From the NCBI GenBank assembly GCA_963995505.1, contig OZ023181.1:17480221-17544220 (forward strand): 64,000 nt of DNA, written 5' to 3'. The stretch is from Hypericum androsaemum. Taxonomy: Eukaryota; Streptophyta; Magnoliopsida; Malpighiales; Hypericaceae. The position numbers and the translations under genes are program-made. The notes beneath the pieces are model-generated. The model saw nothing but the letters and a program-made list of their open reading frames with translations, had not been told where the DNA came from and did no database searches. Shown here one piece after another: positions 1-12,623 of this stretch. Numbering within the stretch: the stretch's first letter is position 1; each line of letters begins with the position of its first letter.

Positions 1-3000
1 TTGAAGGAAGATCCCAGTCGAGAGAAGGACTGAAGTGTTACTATTGTGGCAAAGAGGGGCACTTTAAAAGAAATTGTAGACTGTTCAAGAAGAAGCAGGG
101 AGGCGAGCAGAAGAATGAGAATGACCAAAGAGCTACCACATCTACACTAGAGGAGGTGGCACTATTTTTTTGTGAAGAAGATATTTGTGCGGTCAGTGAT
201 CCGTACACTGAATGGGTCATTGATTCTGCTGCATCATACCATGCAACTCCCCACAAGGAGATGTTCACCTTGTACAGAGCAGGAGACTTTGGCAAGGTTA
301 GAATGGAAAATAGCAGTTTTGCTAATATTATGGGAGTTGGTGATGTTTTGGTCAAGACAGATATTGGCCATAAGTTAACATTGAAAGACGTCAGACATGT
401 TCCTGATCTGCGTCTGAACCTGATATCTATACATGCCCTGGATGTGACTGGTTTCCATAGCTATTTTGGCAATGGACTGTGGAAGCTGACTGCAGGAGAT
501 CTAGTTACAGCTAGAGGAAAGATATCTGGCACACTTTACAAGACTCAAGTGAAGCTACTTGGAGATGAGGTGAACGTAGTAGAGGACTCTACCTCACCAA
601 ATCTGTGGCACAAGCGGCTTGGACACTTGAGCGAGGAGGGAATGAAAGCATTACGGTCCATTGTTCCAATCGCCATAGGTACAAAACTACAACCTTGTGA
701 TTATTGTATCTTTGGCAAGCATCATAGAGTTCCTTTTGGCAAGACAGCTAAAAGGAAGGAAAGTTTTTTAGAACTTGTGCATTCTGATGTGTGTGGTCCC
801 ATTGAAGTGGAGTCATTAGGTGGTAGCAAATATTTTCTCACTTTCATTGATGATGCATCACGAAAGTTGTGGGTGTATTTTTGTAAAAACAAAGACCAGG
901 TGTTTGATCACTTCAAGAAGTTTCATGCTATGGTGGAAAGAGAGAAAGGTGCGTCCTTGAAGTGTATCCAGTCAGACAATGGCGGGGAGAACACGTCAAA
1001 AGAGTTTGAGCAGTATTGCGCAAACTATGGCATCAAACATGAGAAGACAGTTCCAGGCACCCCACAGCACAACGGTGTTGCAGAGAGAATCAACAGAACC
1101 ATTGTGGAGAAAGTGAGATGCATGCTCAAAATGGCTAACTTGCCTAAGCCGTTCTGGGGGGAAGCAGTCCGTGCTGCCTGCTACCTAATCAATCGGTCTC
1201 CATCAGTTTCGCTAAACTATGACACTCCAGAGAGAGTGTGGACCGGTATAAGTGTTTCTTACTCACATTTGAAGGTGTTTGGATGCAAAACTTTTGTACA
1301 TATACCAAAGGAACGGAGACAAAAGCTAGATGACAAAGCAGTTCCCTGCATATTTCTTGGCTATGGAGAAGAAAACTTTGGCTACAGACTATGGGATCTA
1401 GAGAGAAAGAAAGTCATCAGAAGCAGAGATGTAGTATTTCATGAAAATGAGACATGTTCAACCCCAGTAATAACAGAGGCAAGGATAGAGGCTGGTGGTG
1501 GAATTGATTTGGCACCGGAATCTTCTCCAATGACAACTGGTGGAGAAGATGCAGATCAATCTTTTCGGGTGGGTGCTGAATCAGAAGAGAATTATAATCA
1601 GGGGGAGCAAACCCCTGAGGTTGGCGAAGTAACCTCGGAATCTCAGGAGGATGAGCAACTCAGAAGGTCAACAAGCAGAGGATGTTGTCAACCAGATACT
1701 CCAGTTCTGAGTATGTCCTTGTCACTAGCGAGGGGGAGCCGGAGAGCTTTGAAAAAGTCCTGGAGCATGAGGACAAAGCTCGATGGATGGAGGCTATGCT
1801 TGAGGAATTGAGTTCTTTGAGAAAGAACAGTACTTATGAGCTTGTGGAATTACCCCAAGGAAGGAAGGCCTTGATGAACAAATGGGTATACAAGCTGAAA
1901 CGAGATGGTGATAATCTTGTTAAATACAAGGCTCGGCTAGTGGTGAAAGGTTTCAGCCAGAATAAAGGCATTGACTTTGATGAAATATTTTCACCAGTCG
2001 TAAAGATGTCCTCCGTTCGAGTAGTACTCGGACTAACTGCCAGTTTGAATCTGGAGTTAGAGCAAATGGATGTCAAGACTGCTTTCCTCCATGGCGATTT
2101 GGAGAAAATCTACATGCATCAACCTGAAGGTTTTCAGGAGAAAGGGAAGGAAGATCTAGTGTGCAGGTTAAGAAAGAGCTTGTACGGCCTGAAGCAAGCT
2201 CCTAGACAGTGGTACAAGAAGTTCGACTCATTCATAATGAGTCATGGCTACACCAGGACAAACGCAGACCATTGCGTTTACATCCGTAGATTTTATGATG
2301 GTAAATTCATAATTCTTTTATTGTATGTGGATGATATGCTGATCGTTAGACATGATGCTGAGATGATAAAGAAGTTGAAAGAAGATTTATCAAAGTCCTT
2401 TGACATGAAGGATCTTGGTGCAGCAAGGCAAATTCTGGGCATGCAGATTATTCGTGATCGACAAGCTGGGAAGCTGTGGTTATCCCAGGAAAGATATATT
2501 GAGAAGGTACTAGAGAGATTCAATTCAAAAAATGTGAATCCAGTCAGTACACCTCTTGCTGGCCAGTTTAAACTCAGCAAGAAAGCATGTCCTACAACAA
2601 AGGAGGAGAAGGAAGACATGGCAAAGGTTCCATACTCCTCAGAAGTTGGGAGTTTGATGTACGCCATGGTGTGCACACATCCAGATATTGCTCACACAGT
2701 TGGTGTGGTGAGCAGGTTTCTCTCTAACCCGGGGAGGCAACATTGGGAGGCTGTAAAATGGATCCTAAAATACTTACGAGGCAGTTCAAAAATGTCTTTG
2801 TGCTTTGGAGGCTCAGAACCAATCTTGGAGGGTTTTTCAGATGCAGATATGGCGGGATATATTGACTCCAGAAAATCAACTTCTGGATATCTGTTTACTT
2901 TTGCAGGGGGAGCTGTGTCATGGCAGTCCAAACTGCAGAAATGTGTTGCCTTATCTACAACTGAGGTAGAGTATATTGCAATGACCGAGGCAGGAAAATA

Positions 3001-3366
3001 GTTACTTTGGTTGAAGAGGTTCCTTCAAGAGCTGGGTTTGGAGCAAGATGAGTATGTGATTTACAGTGATAGTCAAAGTGCTCTAGACCTGAGCAAGAAT
3101 GCCACCTATCATGGTCGCACTAAGCACATCGATATTCGGTATCATTGGCTCCGAATGGCCATTGAAGAGCAGGAGATGAAATTACAAAAGATTCATACGG
3201 ACAAAAATCCTGCTGATATGTTAACAAAGGCAGTGCCTCGTGAGAAACTCCAATTCTGTGCTAGGTCATCTGGCATAGGGGTTCATCATTAAGCTCAACC
3301 AGAAATCTCTCTCTCAATGGGGCGTGAGGGGGAGAATTATTGGGGTCACACCCTAATAATTAGCTC
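1..3366 (+). mobile_element. Ty1/copia LTR retrotransposon, 3' part (defective)
   Basis: The element enters from the left window edge inside the gag zinc knuckle and runs in copia order: protease, integrase, reverse transcriptase, RNase H. Order and motifs are seen directly. A polypurine tract (TGAGGGGGAGA, 3325-3335) precedes what looks like the first few tens of bases of a 3' LTR, starting around 3339 with TTATTGGGGTC. The LTR is cut off at about 3366, where LINE-type sequence begins. The 5' LTR is outside the window, so age cannot be judged. The reading-frame breaks show it is no longer autonomous. Confidence 0.9.
3..3292 (+). pseudogene. copia gag-pol polyprotein, frameshifted and with a stop
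   Basis: The frame is open to the window edge. It begins in a CX2CX4HX4C zinc knuckle (about 39-80). An aspartic protease motif WVIDSAASYH follows (about 213-242), then an integrase with a zinc-binding head (about 605-715) and a DDE core including HSDVCGP, IQSDNGGE and PQHNGVAER. The frame shifts from +3 to +2 at about 1676-1690, just before the reverse transcriptase. There the fingers, the MDVKTAFLHGDL motif and the YVDD catalytic box (about 2325) are present. RNase H is interrupted by a TAG at 2999-3001 and continues in the same frame to 3292 with the usual copia C-terminal segments (SDSQSALDL, HIDIRYHW, HTDKNPADM). Family placement is firm. The lineage looks Tork/Tnt1-like by the C-terminal motifs, which is an inference. 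Confidence 0.9.
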
Positions 3367-4532
3367 CTTCTGGGTTCAAGCAATTTCTGGTATTCATTCT
3401 ATTGTGAAGTCCTCCTCTATTTCTATTCCCGCAGGGAAGCAAGGAAACAATTGGAATCCATTGCGAAAGTTGCTAATAATGGGGAGGTGTTGCATGTGGA
3501 CTTCTTGGTGGGTATTGTGCTTAAGCTTAAGAGGCGGGAGAAAATGGTTCTTTTGGACTGATGTATGGGTCAGAAATAAATGTCTTAAAGAGAGGTTTGT
3601 AAGACTGTTTAGAATCTCTCTGCAGCAAAGTGATAGGATTGCAAATTGTGGGACCTGGTCCAATAGAATTTGATCATGGAATCTTCGCTGGAGAAGGGTC
3701 CTTCGTGCCTTTGAGGAGGAAATGTTGTCTGAATTATTGTAGGTTCTCAATGAGGCTAGTCCACGACAGAATTGCATTGACGAATTGCATTAGAGATGGA
3801 ATAAGTTGGGCTTCTCTGCTCAGTCTTAGAGGTGATGTGTTTGGTAACGTGAATTTTTGCCAACTCCTTTTTACAAGGAACTACGAAAGGTGTGGTCCGG
3901 GTTGATGCCGTCAAAAGTGGAATGCTTCTTGTGGTTAGTGCTTCAAGGACGAATTCAAATGCGTGATGTGATAATCAGGATGAGACGTATACAGGCTTGG
4001 GAAGGCATTTTGCCCCTTCTACTTAAATAAAGATGAGACAGCCACCTATCTTCTACTGCTTTGCCCATTCTCTCGATCCATTTGCATCATTTTGTGCAGC
4101 GCATCGGTGTGCATTAGTGTGGGTTCAATTTTGTTGAGATGGATCTTTCTAATTGATGTGAGTTGTCCGGGGGTGGCATGGTCGGGAAGGTGTGGTCTAC
4201 TCTGTTTGGAGCTATCATTTGAAGCGTTTGGAATCACAAGAATCATGTGATTTTTAAGGAAAAACATTGTGACCGCGAGCTTCTCAAGCATGCTATCTAT
4301 CGTCGGACCCGTGAATGACTATATTGGTCAAGGACATGGAAGGACATTGGGGACCAGGAACTATAGCTATTTTGGGACTCTCTTCGAGTTCGATAGGTTG
4401 ACGGCTTGTGCTTGGAAACTTTTGTAAATAATGAATTTGTTCACCTCTAGTTTTGGTCTTTTGCTTCTTTTTCTCTGTTGTAAGTTCTCTTTTAATTTTT
4501 ATTAATATAGCATATTTACTTTAAAAAAAATT
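3367..4532 (+). mobile_element. LINE (non-LTR retrotransposon) 3' fragment
   Basis: Broken reading frames encode the C-terminal part of a plant L1-type ORF2. The stretches FFWTDVWV, CLKERFVRLFRISL and WNLRWRR match the region after the reverse transcriptase. A zf-RVT segment (MPSKVECFLWLVLQGRIQ, about 3904-3957) follows, then a tail ending in TWKDIGD near 4345. At least two tryptophan positions read TGA, and several frameshifts separate the pieces. A short 3' UTR follows and ends in an A-rich tail near 4520-4532. It is 5'-truncated, as is common for LINEs. No target duplication could be matched, so its left boundary against the copia fragment is approximate. Confidence 0.75.
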
Positions 4533-5080
4533 AATGGCTCGAACTAAATTTCCTAAACAGAATGCCTAATTAGAAAAAATTAATCTTCAAAATCTTTGCA
4601 GCTGAAATTTTTTTATTCAACATTAGTGGATGCTCCAATTCAATGTCAGTTTCGTGGATCTTCAACATTGAACTTCATTAAGCTCACTTGAGTCCAACTC
4701 TTCGAAATAATTTTGGAAATATGTCAGTTAAATTGTGACTTAAGGTACTTTGCTAATTCTCTCATGATTGGTTAGATTAACACTTTATAAGACTGCTAAG
4801 ATTCATATCATCAAGTCGTGTAGAGGGATCATCATAAAATTTTCTCCGTTTTTAGTCCATGTGAGTCTACCCATAGATTACTAGGCTTCGTACCGTATAG
4901 TTTCGAGAGAAAAAATACCCAAACATAGACAATTTTAGAGTTGTGATAGTTTTTATAATTCTTTCTCGAGCCTAAATCAGTATGGAGTACATTCAGTATA
5001 ACACATAGTTTCCTTTTTTTTGGTGAAAAGTATAACACATAGTTTGGAGCAGGGATTTCACCCAAATAAAAGAGACCGGC
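4533..5080. other. Intergenic, presumed promoter region of the LEA-14-like gene
   Basis: AT-rich DNA without a recognisable gene. The last 80 bases become pyrimidine-rich (CTCTCCCTCCCTCGC just before the start codon), as expected for a plant 5' UTR. No convincing TATA box stands out. Confidence 0.4.
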
Positions 5081-5132
5081 GCGCACTTCATCTCTCCCTC
5101 CCTCGCTTCCTTATCTTAACACAAACACAAAT

Positions 5133-7367
5133 ATGTCGACTCACCTATCAAAGAGGGACTCCGAGGTGAGCAGCCTGACCCCTTCATCCTCGTCAAGGTC
5201 GTCGTCGTCCCCGACGCGAGGCCGACCAGACTACTACGTGCAGAGCCCATCAAGGGACTCCCACGACGAGGAAAAGACCACCAACACCTTCCACTCCTCT
5301 CCCGTCCTCAGCCCCACGGGCTCTCCTCCACACTCCCACTCCAACTCCTCCTCGTTGGGCCCTCCTTCCCGCGAGTCCTCCTCGACCCGCTTCTCCGAGT
5401 CGCTCAAGCCCGCCGGAAAGCGGCATCGCAAGGCGGAGAGCGGGCCGAGGAAGGGGACGAAGGGCGGGTGGAGACGGTTCGATGCTATAGAAGAAGAAGG
5501 CCTACTCGAAGGGGGTGAGTTGGGGAGACGTGGGTTGACTCGGAGGTGTTACTTTCTAGGGTTCGTGGTTGGGTTCTTGTTGCTATTTTCTATGTTCTCT
5601 TTGATCCTTAAGGGTGTTAGTCGGCCTCAGAAACCTACCGTCACCATGAAGGTAATGTTGTTGCTTTTTTTAATACTAACTAATATCTATTTCATTAAGC
5701 TAACTAATTTAGATTGTTAGTACTTTTGAAAGTTTACTAAGCTCACTCATCAAAAATTAAACTAGTTAAATTAGAATAACGTTGTCGCCAGTTGATCTAA
5801 TTAGTTAATGTTGTTGGTTGTTAATGGTTGGTCTATAATTTTATATTTATTATTTTCAATTATTAAGAGTTTTTGTAAATTGTGTGTAAATTAAAATTTT
5901 ATGAGATTGAACTAAGAATTTTAAATGAGATTATGACTGTTTTAAAATTAAGTGGTAGTAACACTAACCGCCCCAAGTATCGTCGAACTGAAATAAGTGT
6001 TTTGATGTTCACGAGAGTTGACTCAGTGGTAGACTGATTAGAGGGCAACGAAAAAAGGTTAATATAAATTTCTCGAATTTCAATACTCGTTACATTACTT
6101 TAAAAAAATCTAATTAATTTTTGTCCAATTCTTTTTGGTGCGTGAACTTGTTTTTCGTATTGAATCAGTCTTATTAATTAGTTTATTAAAAGCTTCCGTA
6201 TGTTCAAAAGAATATGAATATTATCGAACTTACAACGGGTTGAATTAATTTCGCCAAAATCTATTTATAACTATGTCACGGGTTATTTATAACTATGTTG
6301 GGGTTTGTATTGGGGAAATTGTGTTTAGCAGGACTAACTAACTGATACTCTTTTGCCTTGCACGGTTTTCCAATTAATTTTACTGTGTCAAGTTTTAACG
6401 AAATTTATATTTGCAATTTTGTATTCGTACGAATAAATTTAAAACCCAAATTTTGAAATTTATAATTATTTTCACTCTGATGAAATGAAAATTTATCTAC
6501 CAAAAAAAACTATGTCAGACTGCATCCAACGTCACTATTTATTTTTCATTAATTGGAAGATGAAGGTATAGCCATGGCGTCGTTTGCAAGCTGCTTTTCT
6601 CATTCTGAAATATATCCAATTCGAAACGATGTCGTATGGAATTCCCAATTTGTTTCTGCCGTCTAATTACAAGCTAACAATTAGGCGACGTGGCTCATTA
6701 ATTGCAGAGCATAACATTTAATCAATTTATAGTACAAGCCGGTTCAGATTCTTCCGGGGTAGCCACGGAAATGGTGTCCATGAATTGCACCGTGAAGCTC
6801 ACATATCGCAACACCGCTACCTTCTTCGGAGTTCATGTCTCGTCAACTCCTCTACGTCTATCCTATTCCCAACTCACCGTCGCCACTGGAACTGTAAGTT
6901 ACCGTTGCTCGCACGACCTTAGTGTTATAGTACGATGCTCAAGTGAAATCCGTGCAAATTTTGACCCTTTAAATTTGGTTTGAAAAAATGTGTTAAAATT
7001 ACCACGTCACTAGTCTTGCCCATGTCGAAATTAAATATCGAGATCGATTGAAAATTAATCAAACTTAAACTTGGTTTTGCAGATGAGCAAGTTCTATCAA
7101 CCAAGGAAGAGCCAGAGGCTGTTAACTGTGATGGTGCTAGGAAACTATATTCCTTTATACGGAGGCGGAGCTGACTTGGCAAGTCTAAACGGTTCACCGG
7201 TTCAACCGGTACCGGTATCGTTAAATTTCGTGGTCCGGTCCCGGGCTTATGTCCTCGGCAAGTTGGTCACACCTAAATTTTACAAGAGAATAGAATGCTC
7301 GGTGGAAATGGACCCACAGAAAATGAGCGTCGCAATTCCACTCAAGGACAAGTGCACTTACCAGTAG
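5133..7367 (+). CDS. LEA-14-like (LEA_2 domain) single-pass membrane protein, 3 exons
   Basis: Three exons join in frame with GT-AG introns: 5133-5651, 6708-6893 and 7083-7367, giving 329 residues. Residues 1-138 are serine-, proline- and charge-rich and carry the conserved motif YYVQSPSRDSHD (35-46) and a GSPPHSHS segment. Residues 140-160 form one hydrophobic helix. The rest is the LEA_2 (water stress/hypersensitive response) domain, with NTATFFGVHV and IPLYGGGA signatures. Length and motifs match the Arabidopsis At5g42860/At1g45688 group, whose molecular role is not settled. The first intron (1056 bp) is AT-rich; the second is 189 bp. The start is the first ATG after the pyrimidine-rich leader and gives the expected N-terminus (MSTHLSKRDSE). 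The gene looks intact. Confidence 0.88.
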
Positions 7368-7372
7368 CCATA

Positions 7373-7809
7373 AATTCCAAAATTGCAATTTACCCCGCTG
7401 GTAATTTTTTTTAATATATTAATAAGATCTGGATTGTGCATTTGGAGAGGTGATTTTGACCAATAAATATCATGGTTTGAAATATAAGATTTGTCGGTGG
7501 ATCTAATCGTTGAAGTGCTTGACCCACGGGCCACACCACCAACCTGGATTGTACCTTAAAAAATAAGATGAAGTTATTGTACATTATTAATTATCACATT
7601 CTTTTCATAGACCTGACATTAGTGTGCTCATCGAAGATAATTTCTTGATAATGTTGTTTCCGACCGGTCAAATCACGATCTGATAGTGAGATTAGGTCTT
7701 TTTTATGCCAAAACTGTATGACGGTTAGATCGGTGGTAAACGTTGTTAATTACTAGTCCAATCGGTTAGGCCAGTCAACACCCGGATGGATCAGCCTGAT
7801 CATACCCAA
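7373..7809. other. Intergenic downstream of the LEA-14-like gene
   Basis: Includes the presumed 3' UTR of the upstream gene. No further gene or repeat is recognised. Confidence 0.4.
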
Positions 7810-7818
7810 TATTTTTAT

Positions 7819-8162
7819 GAGAAAATTACGTTCAGGTCTATGTAGTTTGGCGTCCCTCCCTCTAGGATCTCTGGGTTTTCAAAATCCATGTTGTTGTCCC
7901 TGTAGTTTGGTTTTAGAGACTCTCGGGTCCCTGATGGTCTTTTTTCATTTTTGGTCATGAAAATGACCAAAATACTCTTAAACAAAAAATATTATTTAAG
8001 AGTATTTTGGTCATTTCCATGACCAAAAATGAAAAAAAAAGAGCCATCAGGGACCCGAGAGTCTTTAAAACCAAACTTCGGGGACGTCAGGAACGATTTC
8101 GGAAATGCAGGGACCCCAGAGGGAGGGACGCCAAACTACAGGGACCTGAGCATAATTTTTTC
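7819..8162. mobile_element. Mutator-type foldback MITE with 9-bp target duplication
   Basis: The two halves are near-complete inverted copies of each other, centred near 7985. The ends read GAGAAAATTACGTTCAGG and, on the opposite strand, GAAAAAATTATGCTCAGG. The element is flanked by a perfect 9-bp direct repeat TATTTTTAT at 7810-7818 and 8163-8171, the target-duplication length typical of Mutator-like elements. It has no coding capacity. The short ORF in its right arm is a by-product of the repeat. Confidence 0.85.
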
Positions 8163-8171
8163 TATTTTTAT

Positions 8172-9990
8172 TTATCCAAAATGATTGTTTTGAATTTAAT
8201 AAATTAAGATTTTTGGTATAATGTAAATAATAAAAAGTTCAACAAGAGAGTAATTATAATTATTTGATATTTTATTCTTAAACTATTGAATAATATACTA
8301 TTTAAAAAAACCTCAGAGTGACAAATAATCAACTGGTTAGACCGTTTGGACGTCTTCCCATTAGGTTGCGAATGGGTTAATTTAGTTACGATAAGAACTT
8401 TTGGGATTATTACAAACCATACTTACTTATGTGATGAACTAGGATGAACATGAAGGTACATGCACGTGTAGGCCTATAATTAATTCGAGCGGACCAACTT
8501 TGTTGAACCAAATTCCTTGTTAGGGGGCGGCACTGAAGGCTGTTTCTCGTACATAACCGACGTACTATAATTTATAATTTTATATGTCCATTCCGAATAG
8601 ACTAAGAATATAATTGATTTTTTTAAAGTAAATTTTACACTATTATAATATCGGAGTTTGAATTTTAAATTTCCTAAATATTTATAACATCGTAATCCTA
8701 CTATAATAAAGGAAAAATTTTTTTTTCCCACAAGTTAGAAATATCTAAACTATTCAGTTAAATTACCACTCCATCTTCTTCTAATAAACGTCGAATAAAG
8801 TAGCGAACTTGAACAGCTCGATGGGATCGGTGCAGTCGGGAGTCTTCCTCCCTGTTAATTAAAATCATCTTCTTCTTTTTTTTGGGTTACAAAGCTTTCA
8901 TGGGGTTGTGTAGAGCTTTGGAAGAAATCTGAAAATTTTAACGATGTCCATGTTTTAGATTGTGGGTTTTAGGTATGTGGTTCTGTGTAATGTTTTAAAA
9001 GATCCGAAGATGACCGAAAGATGAAACAACGTCGACGAATCTGGAAAATTTAACTTCACCGGAGAAGATGAGTGTTCACCTAGAGTTGCACATGGACGTT
9101 AGAAGGAAGGGGATAAGAGGGGAAAGAGAAAGGGAGGTGGAGAGAGAAAAGAAGGGAGGAAAGAGAGTGTTTTTTTAAGTGGGGGAATCTGTGTGATCTC
9201 TGGATGTTCATCGAAAGAAAATTCTGATTTTGGCTCTAGGGATCTAAGGATATAATTTTATCAAATATTAAGAAATTTTTAATCGAATATCAAAATACAA
9301 GAAAACGAATACCAAATATACAAAGAATATGAGAGAATTTCCCTTTTTATTATTTAGTAGCTCTGGCTAGAGGATGTTTTTTTTGAGAGAAAGCTAGAGG
9401 GTTTCGATGTGTCTCATTGTGGACCTTTTGTTTGGTATGCAGTATTTTTAATTTTGAACCACTAGAAAATTTTGCATACGTCAGCGCTCCAGTTTGGGGA
9501 TTGATGATGGAAAGTGTTTTTTTTCCCTTAAAGCCTTTTATTAAGTGATAGAGTATTACAATTTAGAAATACCAAGTCAAAGACTAAGAATTATGTCGAT
9601 GACAGTGTGGTAAAGTTAGTTTTTCCTGTTTATGCACCCAAGGACGACAATAACATCCTCTCGAGAAAAGTTTGGCGTCTTATCTAATCATTTCTTTTTT
9701 TATAGGGGTATCAAATCATTTCCTAGGTTTTTGTTTTCACAGGACTAAATTTATCGAGCCCAGTTTAAGATTTTTTTTATAACATGATATTTTTTTCACA
9801 CTGTATGCAGCTTTAATTTTATCTTATTATAATAATGAGAATATTATTTTTTGCTGGCTTGGTGTCACATCGTGAAAGTATCAAAATTACCATTTTAGTT
9901 ATATCTTGATGATGTTCGCCTGGTCGAGGAGGGAAACAAAAAACAGCGTCGTCGAGGGATGTTTTGTCCTGTACGAGATTATGTTAATTA
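8172..9990. other. Intergenic, nothing recognised
   Basis: AT-rich with homopurine patches (for example 9100-9175). No coding region, RNA gene or bounded repeat could be supported. Confidence 0.4.
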
Positions 9991-10049
9991 CGTGGTCTTT
10001 CCAATTTTCGAATAATTGGGTATGTACAGTGTTGTGTTTGAATTTGTAC

Positions 10050-10754
10050 TCTGTTCGATCATTAGTGTGGATTCGTTCTCTGTCTATCCTGTTTTGGTTG
10101 GAATTGTTCCTACACTATTGTGCCCGTAGAGTATTCTGTGTGTAATCATATTCTATGTGAGTGTAGAGAACTTATGCATCTATTCTATACTGGTCGGGAT
10201 TATCCCTACACTACTGTGCCCGTAGAGTATTTTGTATGGATTTCATACTCTACGCGAATGTAGGTGACATCTGTGCCCTGTGGTGAGAACTTTCTTCCGC
10301 TTCTGTGCTCTATAGCGGAGAGGATTTCTACTGTGCCCCACAGGATCCCGATATTCTAACTCCGGAATTTCGTCTGTGCTATTCTATAAGTCGAGTCTGA
10401 CTGTGGTTCTGTGCTGATGGGTTGTTTTGTATGGCTATGTGGTATGAACTCTTTCTACTTGTACTGGCCTGCTATTTTGTTTTGTTTTGTTTTGAGTTCG
10501 GCTTACTAAGTTGTGTAATCTCAGCAAAATACACTCTTTTGTTTCAGATAATTTGGGGGCGAAATGGGAGTGACAGCTAGAGGCAAGGGCATGCATATCA
10601 CATTTACTTTTCATTTAATTCTAAGACTTTTCGTTATGTTAAGACGGTTGTTATTCAGATTTTAAGACTTGTTTTGGAATCTAAGAAATAAAGGATGCCT
10701 TACGGAGATATTTACTCCGTGGTGGTTGACATGCCTTATTTTCGGGGCGTGATA
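10050..10754 (+). repeat. Gypsy-type LTR fragment (3' part)
   Basis: The layout mirrors the gypsy LTRs at 28.5 and 33.3 kb: a CTTACTAAGT segment, then TTTCAGATAATTTGGGGG, then a long 3' part ending in TTCGGGGCGTGATA. The usual end would be GTGACA, so the end has one C-to-T change. Within it, a block containing TGTGCCCGTAGAGTATT occurs twice (near 10121 and 10222). The left boundary is not defined. The right end abuts the ATL-like remnant, so it looks like a truncated or solo LTR. Assignment rests on structure, not on a coding region. Confidence 0.55.
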
Positions 10755-11241
10755 GAGGGATTGTAGAGGGAGAGAGGGATTGTAGAGGGAGAGAGGGATC
10801 GTCTTGATGACGGAGTCATCAAGCCTGTATGGGGAGTACACGTGGAAGCCAGCAGCCCCATCAGGGGAGGAATAATCGAACAGCAGGGGAGGCGAGTCCA
10901 GATTGGAGAATGTGGTGAAGTAGGACGGCAGCTGGAACCTGCGGCACCAACGTCAGTGCCACCACCGACGAAACTGATTGATGAGGTGGATGAGGTAGCG
11001 GGAGAGGAGGCTCCGAGTAGGTGACCAGTAGGAAGACCGCCGCCACAACGACATTTATGGCGATGAGCGGCGGGATGAAGTCTACGCTCGAGATGCCAAC
11101 GTTGCTTGACGACAAAGCACACTAACTGACAGATGACGAGGACGTTGTAAGCGTGGTCGTGGACCTGGGTCCTGCGGATGGAGACGGTGATGGGACCCCC
11201 AAGGAACATAGAGAAGGAGAAAGGAAGTGAGTTCTGGCCAT
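10755..11241 (-). pseudogene. ATL-type RING-H2 E3 ligase, N-terminal remnant
   Basis: Reading the minus strand from an ATG at 11241, pieces in more than one frame give the N-terminus of an ATL family protein. A membrane-spanning segment (DFIPPLIAINVVVAAVFLLV, near 11000-11070) is followed by a basic stretch, the FQLPSYFTTFSNLDSPPLLF region and the GLD-type motif YRLDDSVIKTIPLSLY near 10785-10835. The RING-H2 finger that should follow is absent. The sequence runs into a short tandem duplication of GAGGGATTGTAGAGGGAGA and then the LTR fragment. A frameshift after the membrane segment and a stop before FQLPS show decay. ATL family identity is fairly clear; the subgroup is not. Confidence 0.65.
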
Positions 11242-12620
11242 CACGTATATATATTTTTTTTCACCTATTGAAATCGATGCAGTGATTCTCAATGGAAATT
11301 CCACGTGTAAGAGAGTATTCATCCATAGGATACTATTAAACCCGCCAAAGAAAGCATCTGCCTGAGCATGTCTTCAGTCATGAAGAGTTGTACATTGTCC
11401 TTTCAAGAAGTGTTTCAAGCAAGAACACTAAGGTGTTAGTCAAGAGAGGTATTGTTGCTGATAAAGTTGGAACGTCTACAAAAATATCGTTTACAAAAAA
11501 GTTTTTATGGCGTCTTAGGTAATAAAAAAGAAAATAGTAGAATTAAATACGTAAGAGAACATCTTATTCATGTATAACTTAAAAAATAAAATTAATAAAT
11601 AATATATTTTACGAGTTTTGAAATAGAACAGTACTCGCATCGCGGATGCATCTTTGCTAGTAAAAATTATACAAATTTTAAATTTTAACTATTGAACGAT
11701 GTCTACTTTCCTACCAAAAACAAGTTTATATTTGGTTGATAATATATAGTATTTCGACAATCACCTAATGAAATTCGAAACATATAAAATTCTTGTTGCT
11801 CCCCGGTAATGGGTTCTACGTGGAAGCTGATTTGGGTCCTTTCGGGCCTGGTGAAACTCGATTGGGCCTTTGACTCGAGACGGTGCGCGCTGACTTCTTC
11901 GGGAAATTCTGCGTGGACGAAGTAGCGTAGCGCTTCCAATATTGAATATAGAATATCGTAACAACACTAAGAAAATAAAAAATTCCAATAAGACATTGGT
12001 TTTGCTATAGCAAAAAAAACTTACAATAAATAGAAATCGGATTAAGTCATAAAGCTGAATCTTCGTATTTCGCGGTCAACGCAACTCAACTATGACTGTT
12101 TACACTATATCATAGATTATACTTGGAGGAATTCAACCTGTAAAAAAAAATGACTCAAGTATAATTTCAGTAGTAGCCAAAGGGCTTATAATTTAACAAC
12201 ACAAAACCTAAATATGTAGGAGATCTAGAGTTTAAATCTTAGCATTATTATAGTATAAAATTTATCTTAAAAAATATATGTTCAGTGGATGGTCGAATGG
12301 CACTTTGGTGCAATTGCATTGAAAGGGTGAAAGTAGGCCGATTGACTAGCAATGGTCAATAATTGAGTTCTCGAATTGAAATAGATTTATAGTTTTGGTT
12401 TAAATTTTTTGAAATAATTTCATTTAAAAAAAATGAAATTTAAGTAATTTAGTACCGAAATAGATGTCAACTACAATGATATTGACGCATCATTAGTGAT
12501 AAAACAATCGGTGCCTCATTTTCATTAATGACGTGATATTAAATAGCTAAATTTTAAGCGCAATGTGCTTATTGTATTATTATTTAAACTTGTATTTAGT
12601 AAAATTTGATTCTTCCTGCT
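11242..12620. other. Intergenic, nothing recognised
   Basis: AT-rich. Short ORFs near 11700-11990 overlap each other in two frames and show no family signature. Confidence 0.4.
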
Positions 12621-12623
12621 TTG

